Of a stretch of 64,000 nucleotides of DNA, positions 1 through 14,100 are shown piece by piece. The notes below the pieces were generated by a model, which had not been told where the DNA came from, ran no database searches, and worked only from the letters and a program-made list of their open reading frames with translations. Source of the DNA: Delphinapterus leucas (taxonomy: Eukaryota; Chordata; Mammalia; Artiodactyla; Monodontidae); NCBI RefSeq assembly GCF_002288925.2, contig NW_022098076.1:67621964-67685963 (forward strand), written 5' to 3'. Both the position numbers and the translations under genes were made by a program. Position 1 is the stretch's first letter, and each line of letters begins with the position of its first letter.

Positions 1-1800
1 CATGGATTTACTTTAAGGATTTCTCTAACTTAATCAGGTTCCCAATGATAATACCTGATTTTTTAATAGGTCTGTTCTACTAAAACACGTGTTTCTAGAA
101 CACTGAGTAGCTTACACACAGTTGGTAAAAGGCAATAACATCCTATGGAAGTTGTGTCAGTTTCTGTCTGGTTTTGCTTAAGTGTGGAGGCCCAGAATAA
201 CTGTGGTAGGATTATAACCCTCAGCTGGAAAGAAAATCAGCCTCAGCTCAGCTCCTATAAAGGCAGGAACCCTTTTAGTTCTATTTTAAGAAATTAGAAG
301 TGAGCTCCTCTTCCAAGAGTTCTCTCCCTAGAGAGATGCAGCCCCTGGTCCTGGATGGCTCTTAGGCGTTCACTGTTCAGAGTTCCATTTCCAATTGTAC
401 TGTTGCACTTGCTTTTGTACGTTTTAAATTTCCCTTGAGGCCACCTCCAGCTACACTGAGCTGCCTGTCTGGGCCGTCCAAGTTCTCTGTCAAGGTACCA
501 ATTTTTATTCTTGTTAGTGCTCTGAATATGAAGTTACATAGGTTTTAAAAGTTGTCTGCCCCAACCTCTTTTCTCCCATAAATGCTATTAATTAATTTGT
601 AGTTGTTCAAAATGCAAAGTTTTCAGGAATGTGTATTCCTATTATAGCAGAAACACTTACATTCAGTTCCAGAAACATTTAGGAAAAGCATTGCTTGAAA
701 ATTCTTAGGTGATAGGTACATTTTCTCAAGAGTGGTAAGAGCAATCACTTTTGTTCTGAATTCATAGACAGAAACAGAAAAAACTTAATTGTGGTGAAAG
801 GCACCACGGGTCATGAAACTCTGCTCTCTTGCTTAAGGAACTCTGTTAACTGGGACTGTTTCCTTTTTGGAATTCAGCTATGTATCAGTAAAAGTGAGGG
901 GTTTCAGCTAGATTTATACCATTCCTTCTAGCTCTTATTTACTATGACTTTTCAATGACAACTGAAATAAGGAAAAAGGGGAAACAATTATCGTTCGTGG
1001 AATCTAAGGTACTGTGATGCTGGGACTTTTCTTGATCTCACTGAAGATGTCAGTGAAAGACTTTTCTAGGTTTAGATCACAACCACATGGATTGCAAGAT
1101 GCATCCTAATTGCAGAGATGTTAAAATGTGTACAATTTTATGTCTTGGAGTTGATGAACTAATAATCAGAATCAACAGATACTTAGTTACAAAAAAGTTA
1201 TACTTAAATTTATCTGCTCTATTTTAACTCCATCCTTACGACCAGGTTAACAGACTAAAAACTTTATGTTAGAGAAGTATGCTCTGGGCAATGTATATTA
1301 GTAAACATTAAATTTAATTCATATAATTTAAAGCATCTGGTTCATCAGTGCTATAAAACATAGTTTATTATATCTTTAGGTGACCTATTAAAGTTTTTAG
1401 TTTGAATTGATAGAAAGTATCAATTGATATGACTTTTTTTTAATCCTTTTTTTTTGGTCCACTCATTGTGGAATAACCAATCAAAGAACAAGCTGAAAGG
1501 TAAATAAAAAAGGAGGATGAGAAACAGTGGGCAAAGAGATAATTAGCCTGTGGTGCCATACTGTCTTCACAAGGTCAGCCCTCAAGATCTGTTGGTCTGC
1601 CACTGCTCCATTGTGTTCCTGGCCTACCTTCTGATACTCTTTCCTTGCTGAGCCTCTCCCAGGACCCCTTTTTAGCATGGTGCTTCATGTGTAATCGTAA
1701 TAGTTGACTGGAGCTGGAACTGAGAGGAAATGTATTTGCTATCCCTATATCAGAGGCCAGAAACTTAAAAAAAAAAAATCAACTTATTTTAGTTATTCTT

Positions 1801-2017
1801 TTTTTTTTTTTTTTTTTTTTTTTTTGCGATATGTGGGCCTCTCACTGTTGTGGCCTCTCCTGTTGCGGAGCACAGGCTCCGGACACGCAGGCTCAGCAGC
1901 CATGGCTCACGGGCCCAGCCGCTCCGTGGCATGTGGGATCTTCCCGGACCGGGGCACGAATCCGTGTCCCCTGCATCGGCAGGCGGACTCTCAACCACTA
2001 AGTCACCAGGGAAGCCC
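1801..2017 (-). repeat. Cetacean tRNA-derived SINE (short form, antisense)
   Basis: Oligo-T, then the reverse of the CHR-type SINE, ending in caccagggaagccc. A perfect 16-bp target duplication, tattttagttattctt, lies at 1785-1800 and 2018-2033, showing target-primed insertion by L1 machinery. ORFs of 60-110 codons across it are artefacts. Confidence 0.95.
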
Positions 2018-2880
2018 TATTTTAGTTATTCTTTATTAGAGCTGCACAAATAAAATCATTTAAAATGTCATTAAATAACAATTTAGTAAGCAGAGAAGGA
2101 AATTAACACATTTCAAGGAAAAAAATTCCATTTTGTTAATAATGGGAGAATTTGAAAATGTACAATTTCTATCAGTAAAACAGAGAAGGGTGAGAAGAAA
2201 TATACTCCATCTAACAGGGCAGGTTCATTGCAGGGGATAGGCTCGTCCATTGCTGGTGGCACTGACCATGAATACAGTCTTACTCAGAAAGCACTGGGCA
2301 TAGGGAGCAGAAGTGACAGACGTGCTCCCGCATTCCATTGTCACCTCTCTGAGCCCAGAAATTTTATGAAACAATTAATGAATTATATTGTTTTAACTCT
2401 GGTTGTTATTTACAATATTCATTTGCTTTGAGAGTAAGCCTTTGTCATGAAATTGTATTAAAAATGTTTTAATTTTTAACTATAGCTGTTCTAGGTGGAA
2501 TATTATCTGTTCGGAGATTGAAATTAGGAAGTAGCTGAAATAGCATCTGTTAGAGAGTTATTTATTCAGATACCCAAAAGAAGAGCTATTCTGGTTAGTT
2601 TCAGAATGTAAAAGGGGGAATTCATAACTATATTAAAAACGTTTAGAAATTGCTTTCATTTAGGGTTAGGGTTTTTAATTAATTAATTTATTTATAACCT
2701 TTGAGAGCTAGCTAATTGGATTCTTGGCTTTTATGTCATAGGTTATTAAGAATTCAAAATCCTTCAAAGTAAAGGTAGTGAGTTGGAGAATGAAATTTCT
2801 CCTGAAACTCTTCAGCATAATCGGCAGATTAGAATGATGAAAAATATTCTCGGTTGTGTTTGAGTTAATTTGCTTATAGC

Positions 2881-2992
2881 AATGGTGAGTGATCTTTAGC
2901 ATAGTTTCACCTGAGATTGGGGACCTGAGAAATGAGTTAACATATCAGTACTACAGTGTTTACTTAGTAGGAAATATTTATTAGTAGTGGTT
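2881..2992 (+). repeat. Direct repeat of the exon 19 donor region (copy A; copy B at 4045-4157)
   Basis: Copy A begins aatggtgagtgatct, exactly as at the exon 19/intron border (4045-4059), and stays alignable for about 112 bp, including attggggacctgag and acttagtaggaaata. Bases before 2881 do not match exon 19. The copies flank exon 18. Confidence 0.85.
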
Positions 2993-3109
2993 TGTGGGCA
3001 AAGAAAACTTAGGCTGAGTTTGATATTAATAGTCAAACTATCCTGATATTCTTACATGTCTAGATCTTGAATTGTACCACACATAATATTTTTGATTTAT
3101 CTTACTTAG

Positions 3110-3250
3110 GAAAGGGAATTCTTGAAGAACTACGTTCAGCGAATAGTTGATGTTCGGCCCACATTGGTTTTAGTTGAGAAAACGGTATCTCGAATTGCCC
3201 AGGATATGTTACTGGAACATGGCATTACTTTGGTCATTAATGTAAAATCA
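3110..3250 (+). CDS. PIKFYVE: PIKFYVE exon 18
   Basis: Encodes 47 residues (about human 731-777), from EREFLKNYVQRIVDV to HGITLVINVKS, in the CCT/TCP1-like chaperonin domain. Acceptor AG is at 3108-3109 and the donor is gtgagt at 3251. Phase is 0 at both ends, so skipping it alone would keep frame. The next intron (3251-3921) has no clear repeat. Confidence 0.95.
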
Positions 3251-6200
3251 GTGAGTGTTCTTATTTTTCTATTTTTATATCATTTAAAAATAATCACGGC
3301 TTGTAAATTTATATGCATGTGTAGTAGATATGCAGGGATCTTTAATTATTTATATTTTTGCTGTGCCATATATATTGAAAGTAGGACAGGCATGGCAGTG
3401 ATTTCATTATTTATAAGACTGGAGGAACTCAGGCTGGAAGAAAGTACGATTCATATAGCACTCATACGAGTTATATAATGCTCATCATAGGTTCTACAAG
3501 ACCAAAGGTGTAATAGACATTAGTTAATAAGTAGTATTTGTGGAGACTTCATTTTGTAGCAGAAAATGTTCTCTCCCTTGAAAAGTTACCCTCTTCAGAA
3601 CAGAGGTCAGTTCTGGAGGTTTCCCACCCTCCTGGAAGCTTCCCACCCTCCGCTCCTGAATCAGTACCTTTTGCCAGTGCATGATGCTTAAATGTCTTTT
3701 GATAATGTCATTAATATGAGTATGGTTTATTTTAGTAGGCTCATATTGATTTCTAAGTGTAGACTAATCTAGAGTCAGTAGAAGTCATTTAATTATTAAA
3801 ATCAAGGAAATTCATTGCGAGGGCATTTTCATATGTTCCTATTATTTTTTCATATTAAATTTTCTAAGAATTTTATTCTTCTGTGTCAAATTTCGTAATA
3901 TAATGTTGTTCTGTGTTCTAGCAAGTTTTAGAACGAATCAGTCGGATGACCCAAGGTGATTTGGTGATGTCGATGGACCAGCTGCTTACAAAACCTCACC
4001 TGGGCACCTGTCACAAATTTTACATGCAGATGTTTCAGTTGCCTAATGGTGAGTGATCTCTAGTATAGATTTACCTGTAATTGGGGACCTGAGGACATGA
4101 GTAAATTCATCAGTACTACAAGGGTGACTTAGTAGGAAATAGCTATTAGCAGTGGTTAAATGAGGACAGGCAACTGTTGTTTTACTTAAGGGTTTTTCTC
4201 TGGTTGATGTTAAGATGGTGAATTCTGTCTGGACTTCTGGATTGCCACCTAAGCCTTCTTAACCTTGTGTTTATTTGTAGAACAAACCAAAACACTGATG
4301 TTTTTTGAAGGCTGTCCACAGCACTTGGGCTGTACAATCAAGCTTAGAGGAGGCTCTGATTACGAGCTGGCTCGAGTTAAGGAGATCCTAATATTTATGA
4401 TCTGTGTAGCTTATCATTCTCAACTAGAAATCTCCTTCCTCATGGATGAATTTGCTATGCCTCCTACATTAACACCAAACCCCTCCTTCCATTCTCTGAT
4501 TGAGGGACAGGAGGATGAAGGGGCTGCACAAGAGCCATTCAGCGGAAGTCCCCTCCCCCGGGAGCCTGACTTCCCTCCGGACTTTCTGCCCTCTGATGAT
4601 AGCAGTTTGCTGGAATCAAGGATTCTGTTTGAGAAGGGTGATCAGGAAACTAAAAGTGTGCCACAGGATGTTGCCTCTTCAAAGCATCAAGAGCATGCCA
4701 CAGCAGCTTGCCCAGCAGGTGCCCCCTGTGCTCTCTTTCCATCGGTACCAGAATCATTGCTGCCGCTCCATATAGATGACCAACAGGATGCCATAGGCAG
4801 TGAGCAGCCAGAGGCTTTGCAGCAAACAGAGGAGCTACAGGATCGCAAAAGCCAGATGAGAGCCTTTAGAGACCCTCTACAGGATGACACTGGCCTGTAT
4901 ATTACTGAGGAAGTTACCTCCTCTGAAGATAAACGAAAGACTTATTCTTTGACCTTTAAACAGGAATTGAAAGATGTGATCCTCTGTATCTCCCCAGTAA
5001 TCACATTCCGGGAGCCCTTCCTTTTAACTGAAAAGGGGATGAGATGCTCTACCCGAGATTATTTTGCGGAGCAGGTTTACTGGTCTCCTCTCCTCAATAA
5101 AGAGTTCAAAGAAATGGAGAGCAGGCGGAAGAAACAGATGCTCAGGGATCTCTCTGGCCTTCAGGGCATGAATGGAAGTGTTCAGGCCAAGTCTATTCAA
5201 GTCCTGCCCTCACACGAGCTAGTGAGCACCAGAATTGCCGAGCACCTGGGTGATAGCCAGAGCCTGGGGAGAATGCTGGCCGATTATCGGGCCAGAGGAG
5301 GAAGAATTCAGCAAAAAAATTCAGACCCTTTCGCTTATTCTAAGGATGCATCGGGTACTTCAAGTGGCAAATCTGGAAGCAAAAGTGAAGGTGACGAAGA
5401 GAAAGGGTTGATTACAAGTGATGCAGTGTGGTCAACAAAGGTGAGCAAGTCCACTTTTTGTGCTTGTGTAAATTTAAAATGTGTTGGGGACTTCCCTGGT
5501 CGTCCAGTGGTTAAGACTTTGCGCTCCCACTGCAGGGGGCGCAGGTTCTATCCCTGGTCGGGTAACTTAAGATCTCACATGCCTTGAGGTGCGACCAAAT
5601 AAATAAATAAATCTACGTAACATACATGTCTTTAAAAAAAATGTGTTGAAAATCTCTGCTATGGCAGGGTAAAAATAATCAAATATGACAAATTGCATGC
5701 AGATTTATTAAATATTTCCTCTATGCTTTTTTTGTCTAGGTCTTTCGGCTTATGTGTTGCTTTAAAGTATGAAATAGGAGTGTAATGTAATGAAACTGGA
5801 TTTTGAGGGTTTCAGGCTAAGTTCACAGTAAACTCAGGAGGAGCTCTGAGGTAGGGCGGCAGCGTGGAGCTGCTTAAAATTTCTGGCATGATGACTCGGG
5901 TTTAGTGTGATGTGTCCTTGATCCTTTTAATGGCAGTGAGCAGGACAGTAAGGGTTGGAAGTTTATTGTAGGAAATGGATGTGTTTTAAAAAAATAAGGA
6001 AGATTTATTCATGGATACATTATTGATAATGGTGGTAATAAAACTAATGAACAAATTTATCTCTAGATGAGGAAATACAGTTTTTTAATAAAACAAAAAG
6101 ATGTTTGCTTTCACAAGTCTGGGAATGATTAGTAATGGTACACCGTTTTTAATACATGAAATTGGCAAAAAAGAATGTGATAAGAGCCATGACTAATGAG

Positions 6201-9200
6201 GTATGGAAAAATACTTATAATAAACTAAATAAATTTATGTTTATATACATTTATGTAAACTTATTAAAAGTGATAGGGTGGTCTTTTAAATTTACATGAG
6301 TACATATATATTTTTGATTTAGGATTCCCATCTTTTATAACTTATTTCTGCAGGTAAGTAAGCATTTGGTATAAGGATGCTTACATTTTATTATAATATA
6401 TGTACAAGGGTGTTTACTGAAGCATTATTTCTAATTGTTTGCTGTTAAAAGGATGAGTTGGATCTCGTTTAATGACCCAGAGAGAACCCATGATATATTT
6501 TCTAGTGTTAAAAAGCAAATTGGGGCTTCCCTGGTGGCGCAGTGGTTGGGAGTCCACCTGCCGATGCAGGGGACACGGGTTCGTGCACCGGTCCGGGAGG
6601 ATCCCGCATGCCGCGGAGTGGCTTGGCCCGTGGGCCATGGCCGCTGGGCCTGCGCCTCCGGAGCCTGTGCTCCCTACGGGAGAGGCCCGCGTACCACAAA
6701 AAAAAAAAAAGAAAAAAAAAGCAAATTGTGTTTTAATATACGTAGCATCAAACCATTTTTGTAAAAAACCAAAATCACCTGTGTATACTTAAGTGAGTGT
6801 TTTTGTGTGTTTATATGTATGAGCTAGCGAAAGTACATGGTTTTTAACCATACAGTCAAATTTGTCAATTTGGGAGGTAGGGCAGCATCAAAGGAGGAGA
6901 GGCTTTAAGTACTTCATGAACTTCTTCATATACCTCTGTACTGTTTGAATTTCAGCAGAGACAGGTGTTACCTTTGTAATGATCAAAAACAGGTATAAAG
7001 TACAAATAAATAAATACCTCAGGATTTAGATTTCTGGGTATCACAGGTTGATGTTATATCCAGCTATCAATTCAGACTATTTCATATTTAATTAACTATT
7101 TACTTCCAAGATAATTTAATATAGTTTTGTAAAAATAAGAGTATTTAAGAAAACAAGCTGTTTAGACATCTATTGGTATTTTTACGTTTCACTTAAACCT
7201 TTTGGATTGTTTTACCTCAAAAACTAACTGCTCTTCTTCCTTATATTTAGTGTCTTGTAGTTTTGAATCTTCACTGAAACCCCTGTAGTGATGACAGAGG
7301 CTTTACAGATCGAGTGGAGTGTGTTGGATGTTGGAGCCGGGCCTGAGGTTGGAGTGCGTTATGACTTGCGGGTGCTCATCTGGATGTTCCTTCTCTTCCA
7401 GGTGGACTGTCTGAATCCTGCCAACCACCAGAGACTGTGCGTGCTCTTCAGCAGCTCTTCTGCCCAGTCCAGCAACGCTCCCAGTGCCTGTGTCAGTCCG
7501 TGGTAGGATTCCTTGCCCGCCCCCCCTGCACCCCCCCACTATTGTACTTGAGGATAGAATTCCAGCAAGTCTGAAAACAATTCAGCCATTAGGCTCTGTT
7601 TTTAGGTGCATGGCATGCTGCTGGTCATATGTGAATTGATGGAACTTTTGAACTTGTGAATTACATATGAAATTTGTATTTGTTCATGGGTAGAAGTAAA
7701 TGAAAGTACCTTTAGTGAGAGTGAAAACGTATGTGAGGGATGGAAGAGAAATTTGTAGTTATAAAAGTGAGAAAGTTGATACATAAAAGCTAGTTTTAAG
7801 CATTTTGATAACATGTACAAATCAGGCAGGTTTTCTTTAGGCATCGCTTTCATAAAAGCAGTCAGTCTTTTGTCTTAAGTTTTATTCTAAAACTTAATTC
7901 TAAGTAGATTGATAGAAACACATTTTATAATGTTATAATTTATTTCCAGTGGTAGTCACAAAAGCCTAGTTATTACATAGTTTAGTTTTAAAAGTACTAA
8001 AGAACATAACTGCTTGTTTTTGGAGTACTTTCCATGACAAAATGTGTTCCGTATTTTAATTTTGGACACCAGAAACACTTATTTCTACCAGTGAGATCAG
8101 GAATTCTTCCAGCATCAGTAGAGCTCTAGCAGTCTGACTTGGGGCTGGGCGAGCCCATGGGAATTTTCTCTGGGAGTTTAGGTCAAGGCTTGATACAAGA
8201 TGTGGGTTTCGACAGGGTATGTATAGCTGAACTCTCTTATTTGTGGGCATTTATAAGTTGGGTATAAAGTTAAGAATTGGCTTTCCTGGAGGAATGTGAG
8301 CTGCTGCTCTTTGTGCTCAGTAATGGTGTGGACTAGAGAGCAGAGACAGGAGTCCCATTTTATACTGACCGGGCTTAAGGCTTTGTAAAGGAAACTTCTA
8401 CTTCTTCCTAACTCAAATCAGTTTTACTCATTTAATATTACAGTTTGTGCATCCTGATTAAATAGTTTCATAGGATACTAATGGACTGGGAATGGATACG
8501 ATGCTATAGTGTGGCTAGTACAAACCTGTTTTATCAGATGAGGTAAAACCTGTTCTGTAACAACAAAAGAATAGTACCTGTTTTAATACTGTATTATAAG
8601 CAGATCTAACAGGTATCAGTTTGGAGTCTCATGAAATATCTTTTGCTGGCTGGTAATTCATATGATATGTTTCTAAGAAATCTTTTCTTTTAGGATTGTA
8701 ACAATGGAATTTTATGGAAAAAATGATCTTACATTAGGAATATTTTTAGAGAGATACTGTTTCCGGTAAGAACCAATTTTCTCCTTATGTTCCATTTATG
8801 CTTTTTTGATGCCCAGAATTTCAACCTAAATATAAACATGAGTTGGAGCACTGTTGTGTGACCTTCCTGTTCATGCCACATGCCAGGGTTTGCAGAGAAG
8901 TAATCCTTTCATATTTCAACCCAGCATGTCTTCTCCAGTTCATTCCTCAGATCTTTGCCCATCTAATTGCCCTGCAATCCCACAGACTTTTTTTAGGATG
9001 TCTGTTTTTACAGTGATTCAAATGAGAGGCAAGAGAAGCTAAGGACCTCAGTTTAAGTCTTAGAGCTATCACCTGCCACTTAATATGACAAAGAACAAGT
9101 AGTTTAATCTTTACCAGCCCCCTTTATAGGTATTAACAAACTCCACAAATGTCAGGAGTTTTAATAGGTAAAATGAGATGACGTTTTAGAAATACTTGGC

Positions 9201-11100
9201 AAATAGAAGGTGCTTAACAAGTGGAACCTATCACTGTGATGTGGTTGAAGGCAGGATGTTCAGCTGCAGGCTCTGAGCAGGATGAATGGTACTCCGAGCA
9301 GATCATCCACCAGTCGTCCTTACTCTTGAGAGGATGCTGCACTTTCTCTGCAGTGGTCCTGTTTAGCCAGGATTCACTATACACTGCTCCTCAGTTTCGT
9401 GGTTAATGTGAGGACTTTCTTTTTGTCAAAGGCCTTCCTATCAGTGTCCTAGCATGTTCTGTGATACCCCCATGGTGCATCACATTCGACGCTTTGTCCA
9501 TGGCCAAGGCTGTGTGCAGATAATCCTGAAGGAGTTGGATTCTCCAGTACCTGGATATCAGCATACAATTCTCACCTATTCCTGGTGCAGAATCTGCAAA
9601 CAGGTAAGTGTACCCTGTTGCTATAATATATCACATAGTATCTTTTATTTCTGTATTAGTATAGTTCTTTTTTAGGGGGGAGGGTGGCCTCTGTTTTTTT
9701 GGATTTAGTATTTGTCTTTGGGCTCTTATTTATTTTACCTTCTAGTGCTGTATGTTCCCTTTAATGTTTGTTTCCTAAAGATTCCATTTTAGGATTTATC
9801 AGTCATCATATAAAACATAGGGTACCATGCCCAGTAAAATAGATGGAGGTTTTATCTTGACAGTTCTCCATTATGTTTGTTTATTCATTCAGTAAATGCT
9901 TATTGAGCACCACCTAGGTGCCAGGTACTGTGCTAGGCCCTAGGAAAGAAGGAAGAACAAGGTCAGGCTCCTGTCCTCTAGCGGGGGAGACAGACTTACA
10001 GTGATTACAGTATGCCAGATTGCTTGTGTAAGTTTAAGTCTATGTCAGCATTTCTGTCTTAAGACATACGGATGAGAGACCATGTTTAATTCATCTCTGC
10101 TGGTTTTCATATACATTCTGCAGGAAAGAACCGTGTGTTTTATTTCTTCTGTGTGTTTTTCTAACTCTGCAGGGAATATTTGGTGCCAATATTATGTTTT
10201 TAATATATACTTTTTATTCAAATTGTTAACAGTGAGCATATGCCAAATTTAACTTCATTGTTATCTTAATTGGCTTATTTTGGAGTGTATGTTTTGGGAA
10301 TTATAGATAAAATAATAGTGCAACCCATTTCAGTATCAGAGGTTGAGGAGGGCAAAGTCAAAGGTAGTGCCTTCTTCGGTAGGAACAAAGAGCCATGAGA
10401 TCATTTCTTGCAATGATTGGTCTTCTTATACTTGTTCTTCTAGGCCTTTAGTTGCTGTTAGACAGCTGGCAATATCTTGTTGTAGAATATGTGAACTTCT
10501 GTAGATTGACCAGTGAACTAAATGAATAACTTAAATTCGATCTTTATATCTTGCATGTTTGTTGTATGCACTTTATTTTAAAACAAAAACTTCTGCCTTT
10601 GGGGTTATGTTAGAAAGGAAAAGGTAAACAGTTTTTGTTACACAGAAATGAAAACTTTTAGGTGTCCAAAAAAGTTATATATGACCAAATATTAGTATAC
10701 TTACTATTAAATTTCTGTAAGCCATGATAATAGAAAAATGGGCAAGGGGTGTGACAAAGCAATTTAATACAAATGGCCAGTAGACATGTGCAAATACATT
10801 TTACTCATTAGTAATAATCAAAGAAGTATAAATAAATAAAATAAATGGAATGTGTTTTTATTTATTTAGTTTTTAAAGAAGTTACATTTCAAAGATTTAT
10901 AATTCCTGAGATTGGTAAGAAAGTAGGGAAATTGATATTCTCAGATACTGTTGGAGATTGTCTCCCAAAACAGGTGTACTGGTTTACACAATGTGGCAGA
11001 AAGTATCAAAGACCATATAAATGTCCATGCCCTTTGACCTACCAATTTCCATTTTCATTAATTTATTTCAAGGAAATAATAATTATGGATATTTATAAGT

Positions 11101-11137
<37 letters not shown>

Positions 11138-14100
11138 CATACATACACACACACACACAACAGGGAAGTTCATCAAAATAGTGAAAAACTTGTAATGTCT
11201 TAAATGCACATCAATAGGGATTGGTTAAATAATTCCATATTATGGGATACTCTGCAGCCATTAAAAATCAAATTGTATAAGAATATTCTATGTGGGAAAA
11301 TATGATATATTGCTAATAAAAAAAGGTTATGAAGCTAATTATAGGGAACAATTTTTATTTATAAACATCCCAGCTAAGCATATATGTATTCATGTATAGA
11401 AAGAAAGCAAACATACTAGCATATTGATGGTGGTAGTGGGATTACTGGCAAGAGAGTTTTCCCCAGCCATCCCTAACTCCACCCACCTCGAAGCATTTTT
11501 TTCTTCTTCTAGTTTTCTGTAGTCAGAATATACTAGATTTGTACTAGAGAAGAAAATACATTGTTTTTTAAAAAAGAGATTCTCAATATGTGATTAGATA
11601 ACAATTTATGCTGAATTTCAGGTAACACCAGTTGTTGCTCTTTCCAATGAGTCCTGGTCCATGTCATTTGCAAAATACCTTGAACTTAGGTTTTATGGGC
11701 ACCAGTACACCCGTAGAGCCAATGCTGAGCCGTGTGGTCACTCCATCCACCATGATTATCACCAGTATTTCTCCTATAACCAGATGGTGGCATCTTTCAG
11801 GTAAGAAGTCTGAGCGACCTTGTCACAATCACATACTCCCTGGAAGGCTTTATAACATTTCCAGTATTACTAGATTGAATTAATTTTTGGTGTGTGTTGT
11901 TCCCCATTCCCACTCTTGCAAAGGCAGAGGGCCATACTCTGTGAAGAGCTTTCAGTGTTATTATTTTATTTAATCCTTTAAGAAATATGTATTATTATCA
12001 CCCTAACTTAGAGAGCTTATAGCTGACAAATAGAGCTAGCAAGTCATGATCCATGATTCTTGCTACTGCAGGTGTTACTCTTAACCATTGTTTTTGCATC
12101 TGAGAGCTTATCAGAATTTTTGCTAAGACATTACTTAGCCATAAGGGTAATCGGATATTCCGGATAGAGCTAAAATCACTAGTTCAAAGAATGGGTGTTT
12201 ACACTTGTTCTTAAATGATTTGAGAAAGCCTTCGGGCTGTGCCTTCAGAATATGCCCAGAACATGTCTCACCACCTCCACCACTACCACTCTGGGCTGAA
12301 CCTCTGTTGTCTTTTACTAGATTATTGCACTAACCTCAATCAGTTTCCTTTTGGCCTTACCCGCTGCAGCCTGTTCTCAACACAGCAGTCACAGTGGTCC
12401 TGTTATATGAAAATCAACTCAGGCCACTCATGTGCTCTAGAGCCTCCAGTGGGCGTCTGTTTCACCCTGAGTGAAGGCCAGAGGCCATTTACGAGCCTGT
12501 GAGCCCCTACATGCTCTGGCTTCTCACCCCCTACTACACCCCCCCTCGCTCACTGTACTTCAGCCTCACTGGCCTCCTGGCTGGACCTCAGCTATGTCAG
12601 GTAGGCTCCTACCTGGGAGCCCTGCACTTGCTCTTCATCTCTGAGCTGCCTGCTCCCAGATATCTGCCTACTTTTCCTTATTTCCTGCAGGTCTTTGTTC
12701 AGATTTCACCTGCCCTGACTCCCTCTCACCCCGGCACTCCTTGCTTCCCTTTCCTGCTTTATTTTGCCCTGTAGCACCTACTGTCCGGCGTAAGATATGT
12801 TTTAAGTATTTGTTTTTGTTTATCGCCCAAGCCTTATTATTCCTGAATCACGAGAGCAAGAATTTTGGCCCTTACTCCATGCTGTATCTCAGCACCTAAA
12901 ACAGCATCTGACACATAATAGGCACAAATAGGTACACAAATAGGAAATACTTGTAATTGAACCCTATTTCCTTTTTTAAGCAAGAGCTATTAACCATGAA
13001 CCTAGGGCCTAGGTGAGATGTAGCATTTACTAGACATCATGAACTTCAGGTGGAAAGGAAACTCACAAAGAATCCCTGGGAACTGAGAAGGTAGTGAATA
13101 CCTGTGTCCAAGCTAATTGTAGGAAGGAGTCCCTCTGCTCATTCATGGAGGTTTATATCCCAGTCATTTGTTTTTAAAGCACATGAGGATGGCCTCGGGG
13201 GATAAACGATGACATCCCAATGCAGGGGAAAAATAAAACAAAATCTTTTTAAAACTGGGGAGGGTATTTGTAATGGCTGAAAGTTGCCTTCAGTATTTTT
13301 GATTGTTTTAAAAATGCCATTTCATAGAAACTTTATGATCTCTTGCACCTCATAGGACTTAGTTGGCACCTCTACTCAAAATATTAAAATATTTTTCACT
13401 TTTCTACTATTACTTGTATTTTTTCCTCTCAGTTATTCTCCCATTCGGCTTCTTGAAGTGTGTGTTCCACTTCCCAAAATATTCATTAAACGTCAGGTCC
13501 CACTAAAAGTGGCCCTTCTTCAGGATCTGAAGGACTTCTTTCAAAAGTAAGTTTTATTTTCTTTGGTCATCTGTTTTTGTTTAGTACTGCCTGAAATCTA
13601 AACTATTTTAAATATCATGTTTGTTCCTTTAGCTTTCTTCGAAAACAGAAATAACCTGTTTTTCTAATTGTATATTATATATGCCTGATGTAAAAAAGGA
13701 AAAGTGTAGACAGTTCATAAAAGTACTAACAAAGAAGTCAAACGCTCTCAGGCATAACAACTATTAAAATTTTGATATACGTCCTTTTTTGTTCTGCAAA
13801 ATTGTATGTGATTCTTAATTAGATAAGACCTAGTTAAAGTTTTGTGTGTACATCTTTTTTCTACTTGTGTGAGATTAGACAATTTGATTCTGACTTTTCT
13901 AAAGTGCTTAATATTGTTTATGTTTATATTGTTAGAGTTTCACAGGTATATCTTGCTGTGGATGAAAGACTCGCATCTTTGAAAACTGATACATTTAGCA
14001 AAACAAGAGAGGAGAAAATGGAAGATATCTTTGCACAAAAAGAGGTAATTCATTTTTCTGACAGAAACCCAAATGTTAGCTGTGAACTTGTTAGAGGTTC

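Larger units (their letters stand above)
1..3109 (+). other. PIKFYVE: PIKFYVE intron 17 (partial)
   Basis: Intron sequence before the first coding exon seen. The previous exon should end with codons for the peptide IVLQ, and I found no such exon here. It is AT-rich and holds one cetacean SINE (1801-2017) and a 112-bp copy of the exon 19 donor region (2881-2992). The rest has no recognisable feature. Confidence 0.8.

Noticed and set aside
1704..2053. ORFs of 60-110 codons on both strands (also near 6.5, 17.1, 39.2, 46.5, 55.8 and 61.2 kb)
   Set aside because: All are translations of the same cetacean SINE in different frames, recognisable by shared peptides such as SGHAGSAAMAHGPS. They are not genes.
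2661..2672. ttagggttaggg, a telomere-like repeat
   Set aside because: Only two units in an AT-rich intron; expected by chance.
2740..2870. Open frame of about 44 codons just before the copied donor, possibly a cryptic exon
   Set aside because: It does not match PIKFYVE, does not resemble exon 19, and meets a stop 11-13 bases before the copied donor. Its length is within chance.
6523..6715. tRNA gene suggested by A- and B-box-like sequence
   Set aside because: The match is the tRNA-derived head of a SINE with poly-A tail and target duplication.
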